From Oscillospiraceae bacterium (GTDB lineage Bacteria; Bacillota; Clostridia; Oscillospirales; Ruminococcaceae): a stretch of 7,896 bases of DNA. The position numbers were made by a program, and so were the translations under genes. The notes under the pieces are model-generated. The model was not told the DNA's origin, did not search any database, and was given only the letters and a program-made list of their open reading frames with translations. The stretch covers positions 1 to 7,896 of the forward strand of contig JAISLG010000120.1 in assembly GCA_031260615.1 (NCBI GenBank), given 5' to 3'. This document shows, piece by piece, positions 1 through 6,256 of the stretch (the first letter of the stretch is position 1; each line of letters begins with the position of its first letter).

Positions 1-131
1 ATGTAGAGGAACTAAGAGAAGTTTTGATGGCATTGCCGCTACTATACAAATTTGATGTTGTCGGGTTTGAGTTTATAAACAATGCCGCGCTGAAAGAGCA
101 TATCGAAACGGTCGGGCAACCTTTATATTAA
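1..131 (+). CDS. Nucleotidyltransferase-domain protein (MNT type), C-terminal end only
   Basis: This is the 3' end of a gene that begins before the window. The reading frame starts at base 3 and gives 42 residues ending in TAA at 129-131. The ending ALKEHIETVGQPLY, preceded by a stretch reading LPLLYKFDVVGFE, matches the usual C-terminus of small minimal nucleotidyltransferases (MntA / HI0073-like). In these, a hydrophobic beta strand with an acidic residue is followed by 'N-ALKEHI-VG--Y'. Family members are often paired with a HEPN or substrate-binding partner, and several such pairs act as toxin-antitoxin modules. The catalytic GSxARG motif lies outside the window, so activity and any partner cannot be judged. 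The stop is 21 bases before valS on the same strand, so the two could be co-transcribed. Confidence 0.7.
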   Translation, partial: VEELREVLMALPLLYKFDVVGFEFINNAALKEHIETVGQPLY

Positions 132-152
132 AATAATTTAATTACAGGTAAA

Positions 153-2777
153 ATGGAACTATCTAAAACATATTCGCCGCACGAGTTTGAGGACAGGATA
201 TACGCGAAATGGGTTGCGTCTGGCGCGTTCACCGCGAACCCCGATAATGTACTGTCAGGGGCGAAAAAGCCCTATACTATCGTGATACCGCCCCCGAATA
301 TCACGGGGCAACTCCACGTTGGACACGCGTTTAATAATACCTTGCAGGATATTATTATCCGCGTCAAGCGTATGCAAGGATATGAAACACTATGGCTCCC
401 CGGAACTGACCACGCCAGTATCGCTACCGAAAGTAAAATTGTCGCCGCAATGGCGGAGGAAGGGCTTACCAAAGAGAGTATCGGGCGCGAAGAGTTCCTT
501 AAACGCGCTTGGGATTGGAAAGTAAAATACGGCGGTCGGATTATCGGGCAACTCAAAAAACTCGGCAGTTCGTGCGATTGGTCGCGTGAACGGTTCACTA
601 TGGACGAGGGTTGTTCACGCGCCGTGCAGAAAGTATTTGTCGAACTGTATAATAAACAACAAATATATCGCGGTGTCCGCATAGTCAACTGGTGTCCGAA
701 ATGCCGTACCTCTATTTCCGATGTCGAAGTCGAGTTTGAAGAACAACAAGGGAATTTTTGGCATATATCATACCCGCTTAAAGACGGCTCGGGCAGTTTA
801 ATAATCGCCACTACACGTCCCGAAACTATGCTCGGCGACACCGCCGTTGCAGTAAACCCCGACGACCCCCGTTACTCCGCGCTTGTCGGGAAAACCCTCG
901 TATTGCCCCTTATCAACCGCGAAATACCAATTGTCGCGGACAGTTACGTTGACAAGGAATTTGGTACGGGTGCAGTTAAAATTACCCCCGCGCACGACCC
1001 GAATGACTTTGAAGTCGGCGTTCGGCACAGCCTGCCCGTTATCCGCGTTATGGACGACGGCGGCGCAATGAATGAAAATGCCGGCGTGTATCAGGGGCTT
1101 GACAGATACAAGGCGCGTAAGAAAATTGTCGCCGATTTGGACGAACTCGGATTGCTTGTAAAAGTCGAACCGCATACCCATAATGTCGGAACGTGTCAAC
1201 GGTGCGGTACTACTGTTGAGCCGACCGCGAGCCGTCAATGGTTTGTTAAAATGGACGAACTCGCAAAACCCGCAATCGATATTGTTAAAACGGGTGAATT
1301 AAAATACGTCCCGAAACGATTCGAGAATATGTACCTCGCGTGGATGGAAAATATCCGCGATTGGTGCGTGTCAAGGCAACTATGGTGGGGGCATCGGATA
1401 CCCGCGTATTACTGCGACAAGTGCGGTGAAACTGTTGTGTCCGAAACAGAAGTACATTCTTGCCCGAAATGCGGCGGCAATGTTACGCAAGACCCCGACA
1501 CGCTCGATACTTGGTTTTCAAGCGCGTTGTGGCCTTTTTCGACACTCGGATACCCCGACACGGAGAGTAAGGACTACAAAGCATTCTATCCCACACAGAC
1601 ACTCGTAACAGGTTTCGATATAATACCCTTTTGGGTCGCGAGAATGATATTCAGCGGGCTCGCATATACAGGTAAAAAGCCGTTCGACGCCGTGATAATA
1701 CACGGGATTATCCGCGATGCGCAAGGTCGGAAGATGTCGAAAACTCTTGGGAACGGAATCGACCCCCTCGAAGTAATCGACAAATTCGGGGCGGACGCGT
1801 TACGGCTCGCCGTCGTAATCGGGATTGCTCCGGGCAATGATACGCGGTGGACGGACGATAAGATACTTTACGCGCGTAACTTTGTCAATAAATTGTGGAA
1901 CGCAAGCCGATATTTGCTCCTCAACCTCACGGGTGAGGAAACGGGGATACTACCCGTTTCCCTCGAACCAGAGGATAAGTGGCTGATTACGTCACTACAC
2001 GGGGTAATCGCGACTGTTACCGAGAATATCGAGAACTTCGACATCGGTGTGGCAATCGGTAATTTAATCGACTTTTTCTGGAAAGCATTCTGCGACGACT
2101 ACGTTGAATTGACGAAAACGCGCATAACTACCGATATAAATGTGCGTAATGTGTTGACTTACGCGCTGTCCGTGTTCCTTAAATTATTCCACCCGTTTAT
2201 CCCGTTCGTTACTGAGGAAATTTACTCCGCACTCCCGAATGTGCAGGGTAAGTTGCTTATTACAAGCGAATACCCGACTGTGGATAAGGAACTAATACTG
2301 CGCATAGCGGATGAACAAACAGGGCTTTTCGGGCAAGTGCTTGAAAGCATTACCGCTATCCGCAAACTCCGCAAAGAAAAGGATATTCCCGACAAGGCAA
2401 AGGTGAATATCGAAATCGAAACACCGCACACCGCTCTGTTTGAATACTCGGCGAAATTCTTCGTTAAACTGTGCAACGCGGAGAGTGTGATAATATCCGA
2501 CAAAGTTGACGAGCAAGGCAAGACAGTAACGGTTTGCCTCGACCAGCGCATTTTTATACCGTCAGGGGAACTATTCGACAAAGAAAAAGAACTCGCACGC
2601 CTCAACAAGGAACTCGCGAAAGTGTCGAAAGAAATAGAATTCTCTGAGAATAAACTAAATAACCCGAACTTTATCGCAAAGGCTCCCGAACAGCAAGTTG
2701 CCGCTGAAAAAGAACGATACGCAAAGAATTTAGAGAAAAAAGACACCATACAAAAATCATTACACGCTATACAGTAA
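153..2777 (+). CDS. valS: Valyl-tRNA synthetase (class Ia)
   Basis: Cytoplasmic enzyme that charges tRNA-Val with valine using ATP. The 874 residues fit the family's normal length of roughly 860-950. The Rossmann-fold HIGH signature is HVGH at residues 55-58, just after PPPNITG. The editing (CP1) domain, which removes mischarged threonine, shows TTRPETMLGDT at about 220-230. The second ATP signature KMSK lies at 527-530, followed by TLGNG. Four CxxC pairs (181-184, 348-351, 421-424, 437-440) look like zinc-ribbon knuckles. An anticodon-binding helical domain follows, with FHPFIPFVTEE at 679-689. The last 65 residues form the charged coiled-coil arm typical of ValS, including NPNFIAKAPE at 837-846. 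All key motifs are intact. The ATG at 153 gives a full N-terminus and has a short AGG four bases upstream of its TAAA spacer. No T-box leader can be placed upstream, because only 21 bases separate it from the previous gene. Confidence 0.98.
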   Translation: MELSKTYSPHEFEDRIYAKWVASGAFTANPDNVLSGAKKPYTIVIPPPNITGQLHVGHAFNNTLQDIIIRVKRMQGYETLWLPGTDHASIATESKIVAAMAEEGLTKESIGREEFLKRAWDWKVKYGGRIIGQLKKLGSSCDWSRERFTMDEGCSRAVQKVFVELYNKQQIYRGVRIVNWCPKCRTSISDVEVEFEEQQGNFWHISYPLKDGSGSLIIATTRPETMLGDTAVAVNPDDPRYSALVGKTLVLPLINREIPIVADSYVDKEFGTGAVKITPAHDPNDFEVGVRHSLPVIRVMDDGGAMNENAGVYQGLDRYKARKKIVADLDELGLLVKVEPHTHNVGTCQRCGTTVEPTASRQWFVKMDELAKPAIDIVKTGELKYVPKRFENMYLAWMENIRDWCVSRQLWWGHRIPAYYCDKCGETVVSETEVHSCPKCGGNVTQDPDTLDTWFSSALWPFSTLGYPDTESKDYKAFYPTQTLVTGFDIIPFWVARMIFSGLAYTGKKPFDAVIIHGIIRDAQGRKMSKTLGNGIDPLEVIDKFGADALRLAVVIGIAPGNDTRWTDDKILYARNFVNKLWNASRYLLLNLTGEETGILPVSLEPEDKWLITSLHGVIATVTENIENFDIGVAIGNLIDFFWKAFCDDYVELTKTRITTDINVRNVLTYALSVFLKLFHPFIPFVTEEIYSALPNVQGKLLITSEYPTVDKELILRIADEQTGLFGQVLESITAIRKLRKEKDIPDKAKVNIEIETPHTALFEYSAKFFVKLCNAESVIISDKVDEQGKTVTVCLDQRIFIPSGELFDKEKELARLNKELAKVSKEIEFSENKLNNPNFIAKAPEQQVAAEKERYAKNLEKKDTIQKSLHAIQ

Positions 2778-2839
2778 CCAAACGGGGACGAGGGGGAGTA
2801 TGCATTTTATGTGTTTGTTGCCCTTTGTGTATATTAAAT

Positions 2840-2844
2840 AGGAG
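2840..2844 (+). promoter_or_regulatory. Ribosome binding site of the SCP2-domain gene
   Basis: AGGAG lies 8 bases before the ATG at 2853. This is a standard Shine-Dalgarno sequence with normal spacing and supports the chosen start. The 75-base gap after valS (2778-2852) contains an AT-rich stretch, TATATTAAAT, just before this site. I could not place a convincing -35/-10 pair or a terminator hairpin there, so read-through from valS remains possible. Confidence 0.7.
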
Positions 2845-2852
2845 AATAGGAA

Positions 2853-3245
2853 ATGGAATTTACCCAATTATTTACCGCAGTCCGCGAGCGGTTGTTTAAT
2901 ATCGACAGGTCGAAAATAGACGATAACTTTGCAGTCCAAGTTACACTTACGGGCGACGGCGGAGGGGTATTCTATGTCGCCAACAGGCGCGGCGAATATG
3001 CCGTTGAACCATACGATTACCGTGACCGCGACGGCGGTATAACCCTCGATGCCAAACTATTTGTCGATATTACTACTGACAAGGCGAATTCCGAACTCGC
3101 CCTCGCAACGGGTAAAATCAAAATAGAGGGCAACCCCTCCGCGCTCCTCGGTGTACTCAAAGCCGCAAAACAATCCGTTAAAGCGGAAGCGAAAGCCGAA
3201 AAACAAGCCGAAAAGCAAGCGGATAAGCAAGCCAAAAAGAAATAA
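2853..3245 (+). CDS. SCP2 sterol-binding-fold protein with a Lys/Ala/Gln/Glu-rich tail
   Basis: Small cytoplasmic protein of 130 residues. Residues about 5-103 fit the SCP2 (sterol carrier protein 2) domain. An N-terminal helix is followed by the strand pattern FAVQVTLTGDGGGVFYVA (27-44), then an acidic turn, DAKLFVDI (66-73), and the family signature LATGKIKIEGNPSALLGVL (84-102). SCP2 domains bind lipids or fatty acyl groups in a hydrophobic tunnel. Their role in most bacteria is unknown and no ligand can be deduced here. Residues 104-130 are an extra low-complexity tail made of Lys, Ala, Gln, Glu and Asp, ending AKKK. It is not part of the SCP2 fold and is encoded by a 12-base repeat. The tail is strongly basic and may touch nucleic acid or acidic membrane surfaces; that is inference. 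The stop is only 7 bases before the next gene, a metallopeptidase, so the two are very likely co-translated. Confidence 0.85.
   Translation: MEFTQLFTAVRERLFNIDRSKIDDNFAVQVTLTGDGGGVFYVANRRGEYAVEPYDYRDRDGGITLDAKLFVDITTDKANSELALATGKIKIEGNPSALLGVLKAAKQSVKAEAKAEKQAEKQADKQAKKK
3195..3242 (+). repeat. In-frame 12-base coding repeat, four units
   Basis: Four consecutive 12-base units encode AEKQ, AEKQ, ADKQ and AKKK at the end of the SCP2-domain protein. The first two units differ by one base (GCCGAAAAACAA and GCCGAAAAGCAA). The third and fourth have further substitutions. The pattern fits expansion by slippage or unequal crossover followed by drift. Because the unit is a multiple of three, copy-number change would lengthen or shorten the tail without a frameshift. 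Confidence 0.8.
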
Positions 3246-3248
3246 AGG
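3244..3248 (+). promoter_or_regulatory. Ribosome binding site that sets the start of the first M42 peptidase
   Basis: AAAGG overlaps the TAA stop of the SCP2-domain gene and lies 4 bases before the ATG at 3253. It supports 3253 rather than an earlier in-frame ATG at 3151, which would lie inside the previous coding sequence. The short spacing resembles that of valS and the GNAT gene. Confidence 0.55.
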
Positions 3249-3252
3249 CAAA

Positions 3253-4194
3253 ATGAAAACACTCTTAAAACAAATATGCAAAGCCCACGAACCGCAAGGG
3301 GTAATCCTCGAACGGTTGGCGGAGTATTACCCCGACGCGCGTATCGACACGGCGGGGAATATTATAGGCGGCGGTGCAAATAATATTAACACGATACTGA
3401 CCGCGCATTACGACCGTGTCGGGTTTATCGTCAACTATATCGACGGCGACTTTGCGCGATTAACTCCGCTCGGAGGGCTTGACGCGCGTGTACTCCCCGC
3501 ACAGATAGTCGATATTGTCGGTGCGGACGGGATATACACCGCGGTAATTTGCGCTACGCCGCCGCATTTGTCGGGCGACAAAGCCGATAAACCCATTGAA
3601 TTAAATGACGGGGTGTGGGCGGACGTATTGTCGGGGACAGACCATATCAAACTCGGCGACAAAGCGTACTTCAAACCGCAATTCAATACACTGCTCGGGA
3701 GTAAAGTCACGGGTACCGCGCTCGATAACGCGGCTGGCGTCGCCGCAATATTCGGTGTGCTTGAAGAATTAACACTCATACAAAAAGCGTCAACCAAGGT
3801 AATATTCACCGTGCAAGAGGAACTCGGCGAGCGCGGAGCGGAAATTGCGTTCTACAACGAATATGCGGAAAACGCGACCGCAATCGTGTTCGATACAACA
3901 TTCGGCGCGGATAAAAATAACGATAAGACACAGACATTCGCACTCGGAAAGGGCGCGGCTGTCGGAATATCCCCCATACTCGACCAAAATACAAGCATAT
4001 CCGACAAATACCAAACCGAAGTAATGAACGGCAAAACAGGCACAGACGCGGATATAATCTCGTCAACAAAGGGCGGAATCCGCACCAAACTAATATCCAT
4101 TCCGCTCCGAAATATGCACACGCCTGTGGAAGTCGTTGACATTAAAGACATTGAAAGCGCGGTAGAATACACGTTGGAGGTATTAGGTGAGTAA
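3253..4194 (+). CDS. M42-family metallopeptidase (glutamyl aminopeptidase / TET type), full set of metal ligands
   Basis: Predicted dinuclear metal aminopeptidase of 313 residues, cytoplasmic (no signal peptide). M42 enzymes remove N-terminal residues from peptides and assemble as large tetrahedral dodecamers; some were misnamed endoglucanases. The expected active-site residues are visible: H52 and D54 in AHYDRVG, bridging D158 in ALDNAAG, the general base and ligand pair E189-E190 in TVQEELGERGA, D214 in FDTTFGAD, and H289 in IPLRNMHTPVEVV. PLGGLDARVLPAQ (72-84) and GTDADII (263-269) are further family landmarks. The N-terminal segment before the first ligand (about 50 residues) has near-normal length. 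The ATG at 3253 is preferred because the family-like sequence begins there and an RBS precedes it. Substrate preference cannot be read from the sequence. The gene overlaps by 8 bases with a second, divergent M42 gene, so the two are translationally coupled. Confidence 0.9.
   Translation: MKTLLKQICKAHEPQGVILERLAEYYPDARIDTAGNIIGGGANNINTILTAHYDRVGFIVNYIDGDFARLTPLGGLDARVLPAQIVDIVGADGIYTAVICATPPHLSGDKADKPIELNDGVWADVLSGTDHIKLGDKAYFKPQFNTLLGSKVTGTALDNAAGVAAIFGVLEELTLIQKASTKVIFTVQEELGERGAEIAFYNEYAENATAIVFDTTFGADKNNDKTQTFALGKGAAVGISPILDQNTSISDKYQTEVMNGKTGTDADIISSTKGGIRTKLISIPLRNMHTPVEVVDIKDIESAVEYTLEVLGE
4176..4180 (+). promoter_or_regulatory. Ribosome binding site for the GTG start of the second M42 peptidase
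   Basis: GGAGG lies inside the end of the first peptidase gene, 6 bases before the GTG at 4187. It is the strongest Shine-Dalgarno sequence in the window. It fixes the start, because the triplet directly before the GTG in the same frame (4184-4186) is a TAG stop and excludes any longer version. Confidence 0.8.
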
Positions 4195-5137
4195 TTTAAT
4201 ACGCAAGGTCTACCCCAACGGGAATGAAGTTATTTTCGTGGACAACGGCGAAGTCGGGGCGAATGTAGTCGCGTTTTTCGCGCATAAGGACGAAGTGCGG
4301 TTTATTGTTAATTACATCGACGACAGCGGATTTTTGCGCCTGTCAACAGTGGGGGGAATATCGCCGTCCGTGATTTACGGGCGTATCCTCCAAAACGATA
4401 AAATACGCGGCGTAGTCGGGGCAAAGCCAAAGCATTTGCTCGAAACAGCCGACAAGGAAAAATACCCGAAACATATATGGCTCGACATTGGCGCGGAAAA
4501 CAAGGACGAGGCGGCAAAATATGCCCCCCTCGGGAGTATATTTTACTTTGACAAATTGTTTCAGAAAGTCGGTAATAAAACGGGCGGAAAGTTGCTTGCA
4601 AAGGCAATAGACGACCGTATCGGCTGTGAGATTATCGCGGAGTTAGTCGAGAAGGATATGCCGTACAGTTTTTGGGCAGTGTTTACGAATAACGAGGAAA
4701 TCGGCTGTATCGGCGGAAAAATGGCACTCGACAATATATCCGCGCTCGCGGAGAAACACGGATTGCCGAACCCGAATATCGCAGTGGTTATCGAATCCAC
4801 GACAGCGGCGGACATTCCCGATGTAACGGGGGCGGAACGGGTATGTGAACTCGGCAAAGGCGCGGTTGTATCGTATATGGATAGAGGTACACTATACGAC
4901 AAGAAGTTATACGACCAAATCAAGAATATTGCACATCAAAACAACATTGCGGTACAGACGAAAACCCTGATAGCAGGTGGGAATGATGCCTCACAAATAC
5001 ACAAATCGCGCGGCGGAATCCGCACAGCAGCGGTAAGTATCCCAACCCGTTACCTCCACAGCCCCGCGAGTGTCGCGGATATGCGTGATATTGACTCGGT
5101 GTCTGCACTTGCCGAGAAGTTAGTTAGTTTAGTATAA
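4187..5137 (+). CDS. Second M42-family metallopeptidase, short N-terminus, GTG start
   Basis: A divergent paralogue of the preceding gene, 316 residues. Ligand positions are kept: H33 and D35 in FFAHKDEV, D142 in KAIDDRIG, E170-E171 in FTNNEEIGCIGG, E204 in VIESTTAADIPD, and H291 in IPTRYLHSPASV. It also has the GGNDASQIHKS and RGGIRT landmarks near 264-280. The bridging-site sequence DDRIG is closer to the usual M42 consensus than the DNAAG of its neighbour. Only 32 residues precede the first ligand, against about 51 in the neighbour, so the usual N-terminal helix is shortened. This is not a start-site error, because an in-frame TAG adjoins the GTG. The 8-base overlap with the upstream gene gives coupled translation and roughly equal amounts. 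This fits a mixed-subunit complex or two specificities acting on the same peptide pool; both are inference. Confidence 0.9.
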   Translation: MSNLIRKVYPNGNEVIFVDNGEVGANVVAFFAHKDEVRFIVNYIDDSGFLRLSTVGGISPSVIYGRILQNDKIRGVVGAKPKHLLETADKEKYPKHIWLDIGAENKDEAAKYAPLGSIFYFDKLFQKVGNKTGGKLLAKAIDDRIGCEIIAELVEKDMPYSFWAVFTNNEEIGCIGGKMALDNISALAEKHGLPNPNIAVVIESTTAADIPDVTGAERVCELGKGAVVSYMDRGTLYDKKLYDQIKNIAHQNNIAVQTKTLIAGGNDASQIHKSRGGIRTAAVSIPTRYLHSPASVADMRDIDSVSALAEKLVSLV

Positions 5138-5164
5138 GAATTAGTATAGAATTAAGTATAAGAA
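5129..5164 (+). repeat. Three degenerate 11-13-base AT-rich tandem units at a gene junction
   Basis: The units are TTAGTATAAGAA (5129-5140), TTAGTATAGAA (5141-5151) and TTAAGTATAAGAA (5152-5164). The first covers the last codons and the TAA stop of the second M42 gene, and the others fill most of the 45-base gap before the GNAT gene. Each unit contains a TAA or TAG, so stops occur in several frames. TATAAG-like segments resemble -10 boxes, but no matching -35 could be placed. Confidence 0.6.
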
Positions 5165-5182
5165 AAATTATTATCGGGTAAA

Positions 5183-6049
5183 ATGATAAGAGAAATACAA
5201 TCGGGCAAGGTAATGTCATCTTACATAGCGAAGATGAAAGGCTCGGATAATATATACGCACAGAAGATAATTGCACTACACAAAACGTATGAAACAGGCA
5301 ATCCGATTTGTCATTTTTACACGCAGTTGAATGACTACGCGGAGGAGGCGGTGCTGATTGCGAGAATTGGCGCGGAGTTTTCCCTTGCGAGGTTGAATAT
5401 TGATATGCCCGTGTATGTGGAAGTTGACGATGATGATTTATATGCTCCACCGAAGTACAATGAGGCGGAGTATTGTGAGGCGAACTACCCTGAACTTGCG
5501 GCGTTTTTGTATATGTTGAATGCGCGTACGGTGTTCCTGTCGGCGGAGATGATGGAGGGGCTTGAACAGCATATTAAGGGGAAGTTTTTATACAACTGCC
5601 TTATGGAATACTCGGGCGACGAGGTACGGAACTTATCGACAGCGACACAGGTTATATCGGAAAAGAACCCCGACAAATTCCCACTCGACAAGATATACGA
5701 GATATTAAAAGACGATTTTATAATCGACAGGCAAATGTGGCTTGCTGACGTATCGCACCGTGTACGCCACGGTATATCAACCGTGTATTTATACAACAAT
5801 GTATCGACGGCGACCGTACTATTCGATAACGAGAATATCGTATACCTGACACAGGTATGCACCCGCTCCGACAAGCGCGGTAATGGTTTCGCGAAGCAAC
5901 TACTCACGGAGGTATGCGGATATTACAAATCGCAGAAGCGTAAAGTATTACTTGTATGCCGCCCCGAGAAAGCGGACTACTATATATCAATCGGGTTCAA
6001 GCACGTTGGACGCGCGGCGAACATATATGAGATAACATCAGGCGGCTGA
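5183..6049 (+). CDS. GNAT-family N-acetyltransferase, two-part architecture
   Basis: Protein of 288 residues with no signal peptide. The C-terminal part (about 175-285) has the GNAT fold. It includes the acetyl-CoA pyrophosphate-binding motif A, VCTRSDKRGNGFAKQLL at 225-241 (core RGNGFA), followed by a helix, the strand KVLLVCRPE (254-262) and the motif-B-like YYISIGFKHVG (266-276). The N-terminal part (1-170) is a helical and beta-rich region that accompanies this GNAT subgroup in Clostridia. It starts IREIQSGKVMSSYIAKM and includes the acidic run VDDDDLY at 81-87. Substrate is unknown; small-molecule amine, protein N-terminus and antibiotic are all possible. The start at 5183 is chosen because the family-like N-terminus begins at its second residue. 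A GGG lies four bases upstream of the ATG. The stop touches the repeat-rich palindrome downstream, so the mRNA 3' end probably contains the G-rich array. Confidence 0.88.
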   Translation: MIREIQSGKVMSSYIAKMKGSDNIYAQKIIALHKTYETGNPICHFYTQLNDYAEEAVLIARIGAEFSLARLNIDMPVYVEVDDDDLYAPPKYNEAEYCEANYPELAAFLYMLNARTVFLSAEMMEGLEQHIKGKFLYNCLMEYSGDEVRNLSTATQVISEKNPDKFPLDKIYEILKDDFIIDRQMWLADVSHRVRHGISTVYLYNNVSTATVLFDNENIVYLTQVCTRSDKRGNGFAKQLLTEVCGYYKSQKRKVLLVCRPEKADYYISIGFKHVGRAANIYEITSGG

Positions 6050-6066
6050 TATAGGCAACACAGGGG

Positions 6067-6108
6067 CAAGGGGCAAGGGGCAAGGGGCAAGGGGCAAGGG
6101 GCAAGGGG
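6067..6108 (+). repeat. Perfect heptamer array CAAGGGG, six copies, G-quadruplex-prone
   Basis: Six identical CAAGGGG units follow a CAGGGG at 6061-6066, giving seven GGGG runs (6063-6108) separated by exactly three bases. This is a strong G-quadruplex pattern on the plus strand, the sense strand of the GNAT transcript, starting 14 bases after its stop codon. The perfect identity suggests recent expansion. The unit equals the flanking 11-mer CAACACAGGGG minus CACA. Confidence 0.95.
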
Positions 6109-6114
6109 CAGGCA

Positions 6115-6147
6115 CAACACAGGGACAACACAGGGGCAACACAGGGG
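6115..6147 (+). repeat. 11-base tandem repeat CAACACAGGGG, three copies
   Basis: The copies lie at 6115-6125 (last base A instead of G), 6126-6136 and 6137-6147. A fourth copy sits at 6056-6066, on the other side of the heptamer array. The heptamers therefore appear to have grown inside an older 11-mer array. Confidence 0.9.
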
Positions 6148-6159
6148 CAACGAATGGCA

Positions 6160-6200
6160 CAAATATAACCCGAGGGACGCTGCCCTTCGGGTTATATTTG
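6160..6200. terminator. Central hairpin, probable bidirectional transcription terminator
   Basis: A 14-base stem (6160-6173 with 6187-6200; left arm CAAATATAACCCGA) is extended by GGG/CCC (6174-6176 with 6183-6185) across one bulged T at 6186. It closes on the 6-base loop ACGCTG. The A-rich outer left side pairs with the T-rich outer right side, so each strand has a GC-rich upper stem followed by a T-rich run. This is the layout of a rho-independent terminator usable from both directions. It sits between the convergent GNAT and DUF805 genes, where such a site is expected. The T-run is interrupted (TTATATTTG), so strength is uncertain. Confidence 0.7.
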
Positions 6201-6220
6201 TAATCTCACGTTGCCACTGT

Positions 6221-6256
6221 ATTGCCTGTATTGCCTGTATTGCCTGTATTGCCTAT
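6221..6256. repeat. 9-base tandem repeat ATTGCCTGT, four copies
   Basis: Copies lie at 6221-6229, 6230-6238, 6239-6247 and 6248-6256; the last is ATTGCCTAT. On the minus strand the unit reads ACAGGCAAT and runs inward from the DUF805 stop codon, which lies in the last copy. A broken unit (TGCCACTGT) follows at 6212-6220. In minus orientation the unit contains GGCAA followed by TACA, matching the GGGGCAA plus CACA pattern of the opposite arm. Confidence 0.9.

Noticed and set aside
272..1238. Long minus-strand open frames within valS
   Set aside because: They lie antisense to a fully conserved ValS, show no recognisable domain and have no ribosome binding site.
2778..2852. Terminator or T-box-like element between valS and the SCP2 gene
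   Set aside because: No stable hairpin followed by a T-run and no T-box sequence could be found in the 75 bases; G-rich runs there have no complementary partner.
3151..3252. In-frame ATG at 3151 that would lengthen the first M42 peptidase by 34 residues
   Set aside because: The extra residues are an out-of-frame reading of the Lys-rich tail of the SCP2 gene. They do not resemble an M42 N-terminus, and the ATG at 3253 has its own ribosome binding site.
4187..5137. Second M42 gene as a frameshifted or decayed copy
   Set aside because: All metal ligands and the C-terminal landmarks are present, and a strong ribosome binding site precedes the GTG. The short N-terminus alone is not evidence of decay.
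5129..5182. Promoter for the GNAT gene in the AT-rich repeats
   Set aside because: TATAAG and TAGAAT resemble -10 boxes, but no -35 at suitable spacing is convincing and the repeats themselves create such matches.
6050..6252. CRISPR array in the repeat region
   Set aside because: The repeat units are only 7-11 bases and follow each other without unique spacers; no cas gene is nearby.
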